Below are positions 37,155-45,272 of a DNA stretch of 64,000 nt, one piece after another (within the stretch, counting starts at the first letter, position 1; each line of letters begins with the position of its first letter). A model generated the notes under the pieces. It saw nothing but the letters and a program-made list of their open reading frames with translations, did not search any database and had not been told where the DNA came from. The translations under genes and the position numbers were made by a program. This DNA is from Eubacteriales bacterium. GTDB lineage: Bacteria; Bacillota; Clostridia; Lachnospirales; Lachnospiraceae. The DNA is taken from the NCBI GenBank assembly GCA_030536555.1, contig JAUNPU010000005.1, forward strand, positions 62,001 to 126,000, in the 5' to 3' direction.

Positions 37155-37811
37155 TTAAAAGCCAAAATTACTGCAGTTCACACTGAACATGTTGTTGTCT
37201 GCTTTTCCATAACTAATCCGTAAACCAAGAAGTGAATGCTCCGGCGTATAGTACTCGTTGTCATAACGAATCGCCTCGCCTACGCACTCCCCTATCCCGG
37301 CAATAAACGGCTTTCCCTCGCTGTCCGTTGGGACTTTTTCTGTGGAGCAGGAAATACTGCAGCTTCGGTCTGCCCGGATTGCTTCCAGGATCCTGTCAAT
37401 ATCAACGCCGAAAGACCGGCAATAATCCGCATATATATTATTATAAGCCGTATCGGCAGCCGGATTGGCCTGTGCCATGGAAAATACGCCATCTTCATTA
37501 ATCGTCGCAAATCCATAATCCCGGTTTACCTCCAGCGCGCCGGAGTCTGCAAAATAGTACTGCACATCGTCGATATATCTCATACCGGTTATCATATATC
37601 CCAAAAAATAATACCATTTCCCGTCTATCAGCATCCACTCATCCTCTGCACAGCTTCCGTCGTCCTTGATATAGGTCCACATCTTGCTGTCATATCCCAG
37701 CGAACGGTATGCGGCCGACGTTTCCTCCAGCTTCCAGTAGCCTGCAAACGCCGGAAAAGATGATACAAAAACAAATACTGCCGCCAGTGCGGCCAACACG
37801 CTCTTTTTCAT
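37155..37811 (-). CDS. Secreted 218-aa protein with a wall-binding-type repeat
   Basis: It has a clear signal peptide (cleavage near FPAFAG). Residues 25-95 contain one or two Trp/Tyr-rich repeats (DGKWYYFLGYMITG, DVQYYFADSG) like those of its operon neighbours, which would hold it on the wall. The C-terminal 110 aa, with three or four Cys (SCSISCS, GECVGEA, NCSNFGF), matches nothing I recognise; the Cys residues may form disulfides. AGGAGGAAAG precedes the ATG. It lies 17 nt after the CAP-domain gene and about 120 nt before the giant gene. Confidence 0.75.
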   Translation of the reverse strand: MKKSVLAALAAVFVFVSSFPAFAGYWKLEETSAAYRSLGYDSKMWTYIKDDGSCAEDEWMLIDGKWYYFLGYMITGMRYIDDVQYYFADSGALEVNRDYGFATINEDGVFSMAQANPAADTAYNNIYADYCRSFGVDIDRILEAIRADRSCSISCSTEKVPTDSEGKPFIAGIGECVGEAIRYDNEYYTPEHSLLGLRISYGKADNNMFSVNCSNFGF

Positions 37812-37828
37812 AGTTCTTTCCTCCTGTG

Positions 37829-38617
37829 TTATTCTCCGATTTTAATTTCCTCGGCAATATAGTATGTCTGATTATCCTCGCCATACCGTATTGCAATGCC
37901 GATCTGACCGTACTCGTGCCCGATCACCTGTAAATAATGCGGTTCCGACGTAAACTGATCTTTCAGAAGCGCCGTCAGGTTTGCCGTCCCGTGATCGCCC
38001 TTATATATCCGCCATCCCTGCACAAAGGATTTGTTCTCTGTACCGGCATAAAGCGCATCTCCCGTAACCGCTCTGGGCACCGTATTCCACAGCATCTGCC
38101 CGCTCTCGTCCGGACCGCTGTAAAAGAATTCTCCTGTCTGCTGCCGCACAGCCTCCATCTGATGACACCGGTATGCCGCCGCCACGCAAAGGTCGTAATT
38201 CAGAATCACAGGCAACGCCCCGTTTTTTGTCCGCTCCTGGTTAATCAGATCATATCCGGCAACAATCGCAGACCAGTGTTCCTGCACCGCCGTCTGTGCC
38301 TCCTGCAAAATTGTCCGATCCAGACCAGGCGTCTCCTGCACCTCGCCCTCCCTGACCAGCGCCCCGCTTCCGTCAAACTCGCAGGTACGGTACCCGATAA
38401 AATGCTCGCCCGTAAGCATCCTTCCGTCCGCTCCCAGATAGTAATTTTTGCCGTTGTCACAGACCCAGCTGCTATCCAGAAAATTACCGCTGTTTGCATG
38501 GTAATACCAGCCCTCTCCCGACTGCTCCCATCCGGCTGCCAGCGACGTCATTGTGTCTGCAGCCAGCATGCAGGAAATGCCCGCCAGCAACAGAAACCCC
38601 CTCAGTTTTTTTCTCAT
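37829..38617 (-). CDS. Secreted CAP-domain protein with wall-binding repeats
   Basis: A 262-aa protein: signal peptide (cleavage near SLAAG), then two choline-binding-like repeats (GEGWYYHANSG, NGKNYYLGADGRMLTG), then a CAP/SCP domain from about residue 110 (VAGYDLINQERTKNGALPVILNYDLCVAAAYRCHQME, later HYLQVIGHEYGQIGIAIRYGE). CAP domains occur in extracellular bacterial proteins of varied and mostly unproven function. GGGAGG precedes the ATG and a strong promoter lies 48 bp upstream, so this is the first gene of the surface operon. Confidence 0.85.
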   Translation of the reverse strand: MRKKLRGFLLLAGISCMLAADTMTSLAAGWEQSGEGWYYHANSGNFLDSSWVCDNGKNYYLGADGRMLTGEHFIGYRTCEFDGSGALVREGEVQETPGLDRTILQEAQTAVQEHWSAIVAGYDLINQERTKNGALPVILNYDLCVAAAYRCHQMEAVRQQTGEFFYSGPDESGQMLWNTVPRAVTGDALYAGTENKSFVQGWRIYKGDHGTANLTALLKDQFTSEPHYLQVIGHEYGQIGIAIRYGEDNQTYYIAEEIKIGE

Positions 38618-38664
38618 GGCAATCCCTCCCTGATTATTCCGACAGTATTCAGCTACTTAGTTTT

Positions 38665-38709
38665 ATTATACCTCAGCTTCTGATTACAGACAATTTCTCT
38701 TTTTGTCTG
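38665..38709 (-). promoter_or_regulatory. Surface-operon promoter with an inverted repeat over its -35 box
   Basis: Minus-strand TTGTCT (38693-38688) and TATAAT (38670-38665) are 17 bp apart. CAGACA at 38704-38709 (minus) and TGTCTG at 38687-38692 form an inverted repeat with an 11-nt spacer; one arm overlaps the -35 box, as a repressor or activator site would. Confidence 0.65.
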
Positions 38710-38910
38710 AACAGCGGTCAATTTTGTCATGCCGAAAGAGCCTGTTTTTGTATATTGATGTTCCCTTTTTTTGATGACGCGGCTTTAACGGAAAGCATCA
38801 CTGCAAATGTAATGTTCTGACAGCCCGGATACATTAACCGGCAGCAGTGCACAGTCCCTTTGAATCTCCCCATAAAATAAAGTATTTATGATTGGCTGCT
38901 GTGCAGAACA

Positions 38911-38951
38911 CAAAAGACGCCTGACCATTGTTATTGTGATCAGGCGTCCTG
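38911..38951 (-). terminator. Terminator downstream of the MATE gene and repeat C
   Basis: GACGCCTGA pairs with TCAGGCGTC across about 14 nt, followed on the minus strand by TTTTGTG. It lies beyond fold-back repeat C, placing that repeat in the MATE transcript's 3' untranslated region. Confidence 0.8.
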
Positions 38952-39013
38952 AAAGGCAGAAATCGGCAGCTAAATGAGGCATCTACATATGATACCACAT
39001 AAAGCAGGTACTT

Positions 39014-39270
39014 TTTGGACAATAAATAGCTTTTTTCGTAAAAATTATCCAAACTTATCCACGGTGCATCAGATATTGATTTACATAACTCATATTTTGG
39101 ACAATTATTCCTGAAATCAGGTCATTATTATCCAAAATTTCAAGATTTTTGGATAGTTTTCATGGATTTCAGGTTAAAATTGTCCAAATTCGCATTATGT
39201 AAACCCACAGCAATACATTCCGGGCATGCTTTGGACAATTTCATGCACTGTAAGCCACTCATTGTCCAAA
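39014..39270. repeat. Fold-back repeat, copy C
   Basis: Core pairs lie at 39014-39023/39044-39053, 39096-39105/39127-39136, 39148-39157/39179-39188 and 39230-39239/39261-39270. All are mirror-symmetric about 39142, and TTTACATAA (39080-39088) mirrors TTATGTAAA (39195-39203). Spacing and internal sequence match copy A closely; the left flank ATAAAGCAGGTA is also shared with A. It lies 26 nt after the MATE stop codon. Confidence 0.9.
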
Positions 39271-39295
39271 ACCGAGATCTCATCCCCCTCTCCCC

Positions 39296-40648
39296 TCAGT
39301 CCTCTTCCCGCTCCACATGTTCAAGCTTCTTGAATATCCCAAGGCAGATTCCCACCGCCAGCAATATGGACAGGTAGTCCGCCGCCGGCTGGGCGTAGAT
39401 CACGCCGTCCAGCCCGAACGCCGCATTGAGTCCAAGCACCAGCGGGATAAACAGAAGGCCCTGTCTGCACACGGTCAGGATCAGAGACGGCAGCGCCTTT
39501 CCCATGCCCTGGATCGTGTTGATGCACAGGAACAGGATTCCGATGAACGGGCCGGAAAGCTGCAGGGCAATCACCATCTGGATGCCGTACCGGATGACGT
39601 CCGCATCGTTGATGAACACCTGAATCAGTGTCTTTCTGGCAATGACCATGCCCACGGTCAGCACCGTGCCCATGACCACCGCGCAAAGTCCGGTGAACCG
39701 GAACACGCCAAGAAGACGCTTCTTGTTCCGCGCGCCGTAGTTATATCCGATCAGCGGCTGGATTCCGGCGCAGAGTCCGATCTGTAAGAGCACCACCAGC
39801 ATGTTGACCTTCATGGCAACGCCCATGGCTGCCACCGGGGTGTCGCCGTAGCTTACCAGCACCTGATTCAGCACGATGTTGGCAAAGCTCATCAGAATGT
39901 TGTTGAGGGATGCGGGGATGCCGATGGTCATGACGCTTGACGCAATCTTCTCTCCCGCCTTGAAATCCTTCAGCCGGATGGACAGGCTGGACTTCTTTTT
40001 CATAAAATAAGCCAGATAAAATGCACTTGCAGCCATATTGCCGATTACCGTGGCGATAGCCGCACCTGCCACGCCCCAGCCCAGCACCAGAATCATGATC
40101 GGGTCCAGCACGATGTTGACCACGGTTCCGATCAGGTTGCCGATCATGGACTCTCTGGCAGCGCCCTCGCCCCGCAGGATGTTGCCGAATGCGGTTCCGA
40201 ACATGATGAACGGACCGCCAAAGGCGATGTAGGTCAGATACGTCCGCGCATGACCGATGGTATTTTCACTGGCTCCGATCAGGCGCAGGATTCCGTCCAT
40301 ACCGATCATGTAGATCAGCGCCACGATCACACCGAGTCCCAGAGAGCCATAGCAGCAGAAGGACGAGATGTGCTTTGCCCGCTCTGCCTTCTTCTCTCCC
40401 AGTGCTCTGGAGATGGCGGAGCTTCCACCGATGCCGAACAGGTTGCCCAGCGCCATGAAAATCATAAAGACCGGTGTCGCCAGAGACACGGCCGCCACCT
40501 GCATGGGGTCCCCCGTCTGACCGATGAAGAAGGTGTCCGCCATGTTGTAGATGACCACCACCAGCATGGAGATCATGGTGGGAATTGCCATCACTGCCAC
40601 CGCCTTCGGGATGGGGGCTGTTTCAAATAGTTCTTTGTTTTTATTCAT
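39296..40648 (-). CDS. MATE family efflux transporter
   Basis: A 450-aa protein with about twelve membrane helices in two pseudo-symmetric halves, of the MATE multidrug/cation antiporter family. Each half starts with the usual pattern (MAIPTMISMLVVVIYNMADTFFIGQ near residue 20; TIGIPASLNNILMSFANIVLNQVL near 235). It exports cationic drugs or metabolites in exchange for Na+ or H+; the substrate cannot be read. CGGAGG precedes the ATG. Transcribed alone: terminators lie on both sides. Confidence 0.92.
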   Translation of the reverse strand: MNKNKELFETAPIPKAVAVMAIPTMISMLVVVIYNMADTFFIGQTGDPMQVAAVSLATPVFMIFMALGNLFGIGGSSAISRALGEKKAERAKHISSFCCYGSLGLGVIVALIYMIGMDGILRLIGASENTIGHARTYLTYIAFGGPFIMFGTAFGNILRGEGAARESMIGNLIGTVVNIVLDPIMILVLGWGVAGAAIATVIGNMAASAFYLAYFMKKKSSLSIRLKDFKAGEKIASSVMTIGIPASLNNILMSFANIVLNQVLVSYGDTPVAAMGVAMKVNMLVVLLQIGLCAGIQPLIGYNYGARNKKRLLGVFRFTGLCAVVMGTVLTVGMVIARKTLIQVFINDADVIRYGIQMVIALQLSGPFIGILFLCINTIQGMGKALPSLILTVCRQGLLFIPLVLGLNAAFGLDGVIYAQPAADYLSILLAVGICLGIFKKLEHVEREED

Positions 40649-40723
40649 TTAGATTCCTCCGTTTTGACTGGCCCTGCAAATCATAAAACACATCACCGGC
40701 GCATTTTCTGATTTGCCTTGCAA

Positions 40724-40761
40724 TAAAACAATGCCAAACCACTTGACATGGCTGGCATTGT
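40724..40761 (-). terminator. Terminator of the LTA-synthase-like gene
   Basis: Minus-strand ACAATGCCA pairs with TGGCATTGT, then TTTATT, about 97 nt after the stop at 40858. Confidence 0.75.
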
Positions 40762-40857
40762 CCTCAGACCTTATTATCCGGCAGCTGCATGCAGCCGCTT
40801 TGTCTTACAACACAGAAAAGTGTAACATTTTTTTGTTCTCTATGTCAATTGTTATTT

Positions 40858-42840
40858 TTATAACCAGAACCCGGAGCGTTCCAGCAGGGCACCGATCTGC
40901 TCTCCCACGCTCCCCCGCACCGGCATCCGGTAATCATACACTCCCCCCGGCATCTTCCGCGCCGTCCCCAGAGGAAGCTTGTCCCGTCCGATCTGCTGGA
41001 CGGTGATAACCTCCCCCTCCTTATAGGGCACATCAGGAGCGATCAGCCGCCCCTCCTGGTAGTAGGGGGTATCCACCGCCTTGCCGTTGACACAGATCTT
41101 CGAATATGCGTTAAAATGATCGCCAAACACGATGATCTGATTCTCGCTGCGGACCGTGGTCCGCTGGATGATCGGCGTAATGCCCATCTCCATCTTCGTC
41201 GCCCGGTAGGGGCTCTCGCCGCCATACACCTCCTGATCTCCATACAGCATATCGTATTCCAGAATCTGCATGGCATCCAGATAAGCTTCGGACTCCGTGT
41301 CCCCCTTCTCCAGATGCCGCTGATGGAACCGGACCATGGTGCCCTCGTGGATATCCAGCAGGTCCAGCACATGGGAGGTCAGCTGATAGGCCTCCACATC
41401 CCGGTTCTCCTTTGGAAGTCCCATATTATTCCAGATCACATACTCTGTCTGGAACAGGGAACGGTTCTTCATCTCCTCCGCCGTCCACTCAAATCCCGGC
41501 AGATGATCCCCGTACAATACCAGCACCGTAGGCTCCTTTCGGCGGTTCAGCATAAAGGTCAGCTTCTTCACAAAGGAATCCATCTCATGAATCTGCTCAC
41601 AGTAATACTCAAAAGACGGATATTTCCCGTGTCCCTGCACCGAGATCGTGTAAATGAAATCCTGCCCCAGAGAGGAATCCAGCGTCTTCTCGATCTCACC
41701 CACCAGCACGCTGTCTTTGCACCAGCCGGTAGGATTCCGCTTTACATCGTACATGTATTCGATAGGCGTAAAGCTGTCAAATCCCAGCTGCGCAAATACC
41801 TTGTGCCGGTCGTAGAAGGTGCCCTCATTGTTGTGAATGGCATGGGTTCTGTATCCCAGTTCCTTCATATTAAATGCCATGCTCTCGCAGGCAGTCTTCT
41901 GAAGCACCGTCTTATAGGGGTACTCACCCGGTCCGAAGAAATCCAGATTCATCCCCGTAATGCACTCAAATTCCGTATTGGCGGTTCCCGCGCCCACAGA
42001 AGGCACGCTCAAGTACCCTGACGGATACTCCCGCATCAGATACCGGAAGAAGGGAATCGGGTCCTTCTCCACCGGATTGCCCTGCCACAGGGTCGGATCG
42101 AAAAATGACTCCAGCTGCACCATAATGATGTTGGGCGTGCGGTACTGATCCAGGCTGTAGCTCTGCTCCGGCACAAATTCTTCTTCCTCAAGCTCCGCCA
42201 CCACTTCCCGGTCGTAGGTCTCCGGCTTCTCGATCCCTGTGTTGAAGGCAGAGTTGGCAAAGCAGTAGGCGAATCCATAGTCCTGATACGCCTGTCCGAT
42301 ATTGCCGAACCGGACCGCCACCAGCCCCGACATCATGGACAGGTTCAGAGAACCCCAGATCACCATCATTCCCACCGCAGCCACACAGGCGGACTCCGTC
42401 AGGTTCACCGGATGCGCATCCACCGGTGCCTTTCTCCATACCAGCACACAGCCGATCACCGCACCTGTCAGAGCAATGGCGCCGATCACGATCTGCCACC
42501 AGGTCAGATAGGTGGTAAGCAGACTGGCTGCATAGCGCAGCAGCCTCAGATCCGCCGCCGTAAACGGCGTCGTCCGGAAGATCAAGAGCACCCCGTTGGC
42601 GATTCCCATGCCCAGCGCCACCACAGTCAGAACCGTAGTCAGAAACACCTTTCTTCTGGTAAAAAACACCAGCAGAAACGGTGTCAGGATCAGCAGCGTA
42701 TTCAGCCCGAATACCAGCGGACTGCCAAACAGATAGCGTCCCAGCAGAATCAGCGACTTCCTGCTGAAAAGTTCAATCATAAGATTCAGAATCAGTGAGA
42801 TCATAAGCAGCTGCCCAAGCAGCTTCCATAAGCGTTTCAT
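40858..42840 (-). CDS. LTA synthase-like membrane sulfatase
   Basis: A 660-aa protein with five N-terminal membrane helices (about residues 8-195) and a large extracellular sulfatase-fold domain. The nucleophile Thr is in SVGAGTANTEFE, and metal-ligand regions QLESFFDP, NEGTFYDRHK and LYGDHLPGF are present, as in LtaS/phosphoglycerol transferases that polymerise glycerol-phosphate from phosphatidylglycerol. A C-terminal extension of about 130 aa, with an IPT-like stretch (GITPIIQRTTVRSENQIIVFGDHF), is longer than in LtaS of Staphylococcus. Exact product (LTA, or glycerol-phosphate decoration) is not certain. Confidence 0.88.
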   Translation of the reverse strand: MKRLWKLLGQLLMISLILNLMIELFSRKSLILLGRYLFGSPLVFGLNTLLILTPFLLVFFTRRKVFLTTVLTVVALGMGIANGVLLIFRTTPFTAADLRLLRYAASLLTTYLTWWQIVIGAIALTGAVIGCVLVWRKAPVDAHPVNLTESACVAAVGMMVIWGSLNLSMMSGLVAVRFGNIGQAYQDYGFAYCFANSAFNTGIEKPETYDREVVAELEEEEFVPEQSYSLDQYRTPNIIMVQLESFFDPTLWQGNPVEKDPIPFFRYLMREYPSGYLSVPSVGAGTANTEFECITGMNLDFFGPGEYPYKTVLQKTACESMAFNMKELGYRTHAIHNNEGTFYDRHKVFAQLGFDSFTPIEYMYDVKRNPTGWCKDSVLVGEIEKTLDSSLGQDFIYTISVQGHGKYPSFEYYCEQIHEMDSFVKKLTFMLNRRKEPTVLVLYGDHLPGFEWTAEEMKNRSLFQTEYVIWNNMGLPKENRDVEAYQLTSHVLDLLDIHEGTMVRFHQRHLEKGDTESEAYLDAMQILEYDMLYGDQEVYGGESPYRATKMEMGITPIIQRTTVRSENQIIVFGDHFNAYSKICVNGKAVDTPYYQEGRLIAPDVPYKEGEVITVQQIGRDKLPLGTARKMPGGVYDYRMPVRGSVGEQIGALLERSGFWL

Positions 42841-42886
42841 GTTTCGTTCAGCCCCTCTTAGCTTCTGTTAACATTTCCTGTTTGCC

Positions 42887-42910
42887 GGAACTGCCCTTCC
42901 CGGCAGTTCC
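42887..42910 (-). promoter_or_regulatory. Leader hairpin of the LTA-synthase-like gene
   Basis: A perfect 9-bp stem, GGAACTGCC/GGCAGTTCC with a 6-nt loop, 47-70 nt before the start codon, with no T-run. It could stabilise the transcript or affect translation. Confidence 0.45.
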
Positions 42911-43064
42911 ATACTTACTTCTGAAAATTTGGCTATAGTCTATCATATTTTTCTGCAAAGGGACATATCCATTTTACATAAAAATAACGTAAAATTTCCG
43001 GACATTTCACGCTACACTTCACAGTCCAAATATCAGGAGAAGGTTCATCAACATTTCCGGACAC

Positions 43065-43118
43065 CCGAAAAGGGGTATGACGCTTTCCCTGTTTCCCGGA
43101 AAACACCATACCCCTTTG
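43065..43118 (-). terminator. Terminator of the YitT gene
   Basis: AAAGGGGTATG pairs with CATACCCCTTT over a long loop; the minus strand continues with a further T. It starts about 21 nt after the stop at 43139. Confidence 0.75.
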
Positions 43119-43138
43119 TCCTGTAATCTGCTTTCTCT

Positions 43139-43990
43139 CTACGCCAGATGCCGGTCCAGCGTAAATCCCCGTCCCCGCACCTCACGTACTCCGTTGATAA
43201 TGATAAATGCCTTCGGGTCAATCGCCTGCACATATCGGTTCAGCGCCGTCAGATCTCTGCTTGGCAGCACGCACATGATCGCCTTCTGCTCCAGCTTCTC
43301 ATAACCGGTCTGAATCGGCAGAAACGTGGAACCCCGATCCATCTGATTCTGAATCATCTCATTGATCTGCTCGTACTCCCTGCTGATGATCAGCACCTGC
43401 ACGTTGCCTGCACCATAGATCAGCACCTGATTCAGCACCGCGGAAGTCAGCATCACCGACACGATACCATACAGGATTTCCTCCGTATTGGAAAACAGCG
43501 CCTGTGACAGCAGAATCACCACATCCATGCAGTACATACTCATCGCCACCGGAATCCGAAGCTTCTTGTACAGCGCCAGCGGCGGAATGTCCATACCGCC
43601 CGTGGAGCCGCCCAGCCGCATGACGATGCCCAGCCCAAGTCCCATCAGACATCCGGCCGCCAGCGCCGCCAGAAGCCGGTCTCCCGTCATATGGGCGATT
43701 GCTTCCAGCTCCAGCAGCCGGTTTAAAAACAGCGGAAATACCACCGTACTGATCACCGTCGTCAGCGCAAATTCCTTCCCCAGCAGCCAGTAGCCAACCA
43801 GAAACATCCCCACATTGACCACCGCCACCGTAACCGTCATATCCACATGGACAAAATATTCCATGCTTCGGGCAATTCCGGTCACTCCGCCCACCAGAAA
43901 GTGATTGGGAACGGAAAATGCCGCAATTCCAAATGCCAGCACCAGATTCCCCAGCAATATCCCCAGGACCCGCAAAATTCTGTTTTTCAT
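43139..43990 (-). CDS. YitT family membrane protein (DUF161/DUF2179)
   Basis: A 283-aa protein with five or six membrane helices and a C-terminal soluble DUF2179 domain (about residues 215-283, with TGYEKLEQKAIMCVLPSRDLTALNRYVQAIDPKAFIIINGVREVRGRGF). The motif GGVTGIA and LGIVMRLGGSTGGMDIPP are typical of YitT/YqfU proteins. Function is not established for the family. Transcribed alone, to judge from the terminator after it. Confidence 0.88.
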   Translation of the reverse strand: MKNRILRVLGILLGNLVLAFGIAAFSVPNHFLVGGVTGIARSMEYFVHVDMTVTVAVVNVGMFLVGYWLLGKEFALTTVISTVVFPLFLNRLLELEAIAHMTGDRLLAALAAGCLMGLGLGIVMRLGGSTGGMDIPPLALYKKLRIPVAMSMYCMDVVILLSQALFSNTEEILYGIVSVMLTSAVLNQVLIYGAGNVQVLIISREYEQINEMIQNQMDRGSTFLPIQTGYEKLEQKAIMCVLPSRDLTALNRYVQAIDPKAFIIINGVREVRGRGFTLDRHLA

Positions 43991-44126
43991 ATTCTTTCAC
44001 CTGCTATATCTTTCTTCCTGAAATGCTGATCTGTCAAGCTCACTGATTCTCAGCACGAATAAGTATAGCAATCGAATGAGAGAAAGTAAAGAGGATACCG
44101 GCTTTCCTGAGAAGAACTGCTTTTTG

Positions 44127-45161
44127 TCACACAATCCTCCTGATCCACCCTTCCGGTGCCTCGATTTCTCCCAGCTGCATCCCGGTCAGCGTCCGGTACA
44201 GCTTTTCCGTCACCGGTCCCATGGCATTCTGGCAGTTTTTAAAGCAGATTTCCCGGCCATGATCCACAACCTTTCCGACCGGCGAAATCACTGCCGCAGT
44301 TCCGCACAGTCCACACTCCACAAACTGTTCCAGCTCTGCAAGCTTCACCGGCCGCTCTTCCACCGGAATATTCAGATACTCCTGGGCAACCACCTTCATG
44401 GAGCGTCTGGTAATGGACGGCAGGATGGACCCTGACTTTGGAATCACAATGGTTCCCGCCTCAGTGACAAAGAAAAAATTGGCGCCGCCGGTCTCCTCCA
44501 CACAGGTTCTGGTGGCCGCATCCAGGAACATATTTTCATCATATCCACGGCTGTGGGCATCCACATAGGCATGCAGGCTCATGGCATAGTTAAGCCCCGC
44601 CTTGATGTGTCCGGTTCCATGGGGCGCCGCACGGTCAAAGTCGCTGACACAGATTGTGAGAGGCTTCACTCCACCTTTAAAATAAGGGCCCACCGGTGTA
44701 CAGAGGATTCGGAACTGGTATTCCTCCGCCGGCTTCACCCCGATCACCGGAGAGGACGCAAACATGTAGGGCCGCACGTAAAGAGTCGCGCCGCTGCCAT
44801 AAGGCGGCACCCAGGCCGCATTGAGCTTCACCACCTGATCAAGAGCTTCCAGAAAGCGTTCCTTCGGAAATGGCGGCATTTCCAGACCTGTTGCCGAATT
44901 CATCATACGCTCGGCATTCTGGTCCGGACGAAATGTCACGATATGTCCATCCTTCGTCTCATAGGCCTTCAGACCCTCAAACACCTCCTGACAATACTGA
45001 AATATTCCGGCACACTCGTTCAGTGTAACGGACGGATCTGTCGTCATAACCCCATTATCCCAGGCTCCGTTCCTGTAATTTGCCACATATCTCCAGTCTG
45101 TCTGGCGATATCCGAATCCGATATTGCTCCAGTCTAAATCCTTCTTGTGTGTCATTTCCAT
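44127..45161 (-). CDS. ilvE: Branched-chain amino acid aminotransferase
   Basis: A 344-aa fold-type IV PLP enzyme, of the long BCAT2-like type, that interconverts leucine, isoleucine or valine with their 2-oxo acids. EVFEGLKAY, the PLP Lys in GHIKAGLNYAMSLHA, the EETGGANFFFV loop and ITRRSMKVVAQEYLNI are present. AGGAGG precedes the ATG. It follows the C-S lyase operon but is separated from it by a hairpin, so it may have separate expression. 43991-44126 holds nothing clear. Confidence 0.95.
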   Translation of the reverse strand: MEMTHKKDLDWSNIGFGYRQTDWRYVANYRNGAWDNGVMTTDPSVTLNECAGIFQYCQEVFEGLKAYETKDGHIVTFRPDQNAERMMNSATGLEMPPFPKERFLEALDQVVKLNAAWVPPYGSGATLYVRPYMFASSPVIGVKPAEEYQFRILCTPVGPYFKGGVKPLTICVSDFDRAAPHGTGHIKAGLNYAMSLHAYVDAHSRGYDENMFLDAATRTCVEETGGANFFFVTEAGTIVIPKSGSILPSITRRSMKVVAQEYLNIPVEERPVKLAELEQFVECGLCGTAAVISPVGKVVDHGREICFKNCQNAMGPVTEKLYRTLTGMQLGEIEAPEGWIRRIV

Positions 45162-45204
45162 ATGCTGTTCCTCCTGTCAGTCTCCACTGTTTTCTCTATG
45201 TAGA

Positions 45205-45232
45205 AATTGCGCCAGCCCGCAGGCTGACGCAG
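45205..45232 (-). terminator. Hairpin after the C-S lyase operon
   Basis: GCGTCAGCC pairs with GGCTGGCGC (one G-U wobble) with a TGC loop and a weak T-stretch behind it on the minus strand; about 45 nt after the stop at 45273. Confidence 0.55.
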
Positions 45233-45272
45233 TTTCCAGATGTTTCCTGTTCTGTTTTCAGGCAGTTCACGC

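Noticed and set aside
30669..38910. Shared GTGCAGAACACAAAA next to two terminators (about 30670 and 38900)
   Set aside because: A 15-base match beside two hairpins is suggestive of a terminator-linked repeat, but two instances are too few to support a family.
26867..39270. Fold-back repeats as CRISPR arrays
   Set aside because: The repeated cores alternate in orientation, spacers are not of one length, loops are partly conserved between copies, and no cas genes are present.
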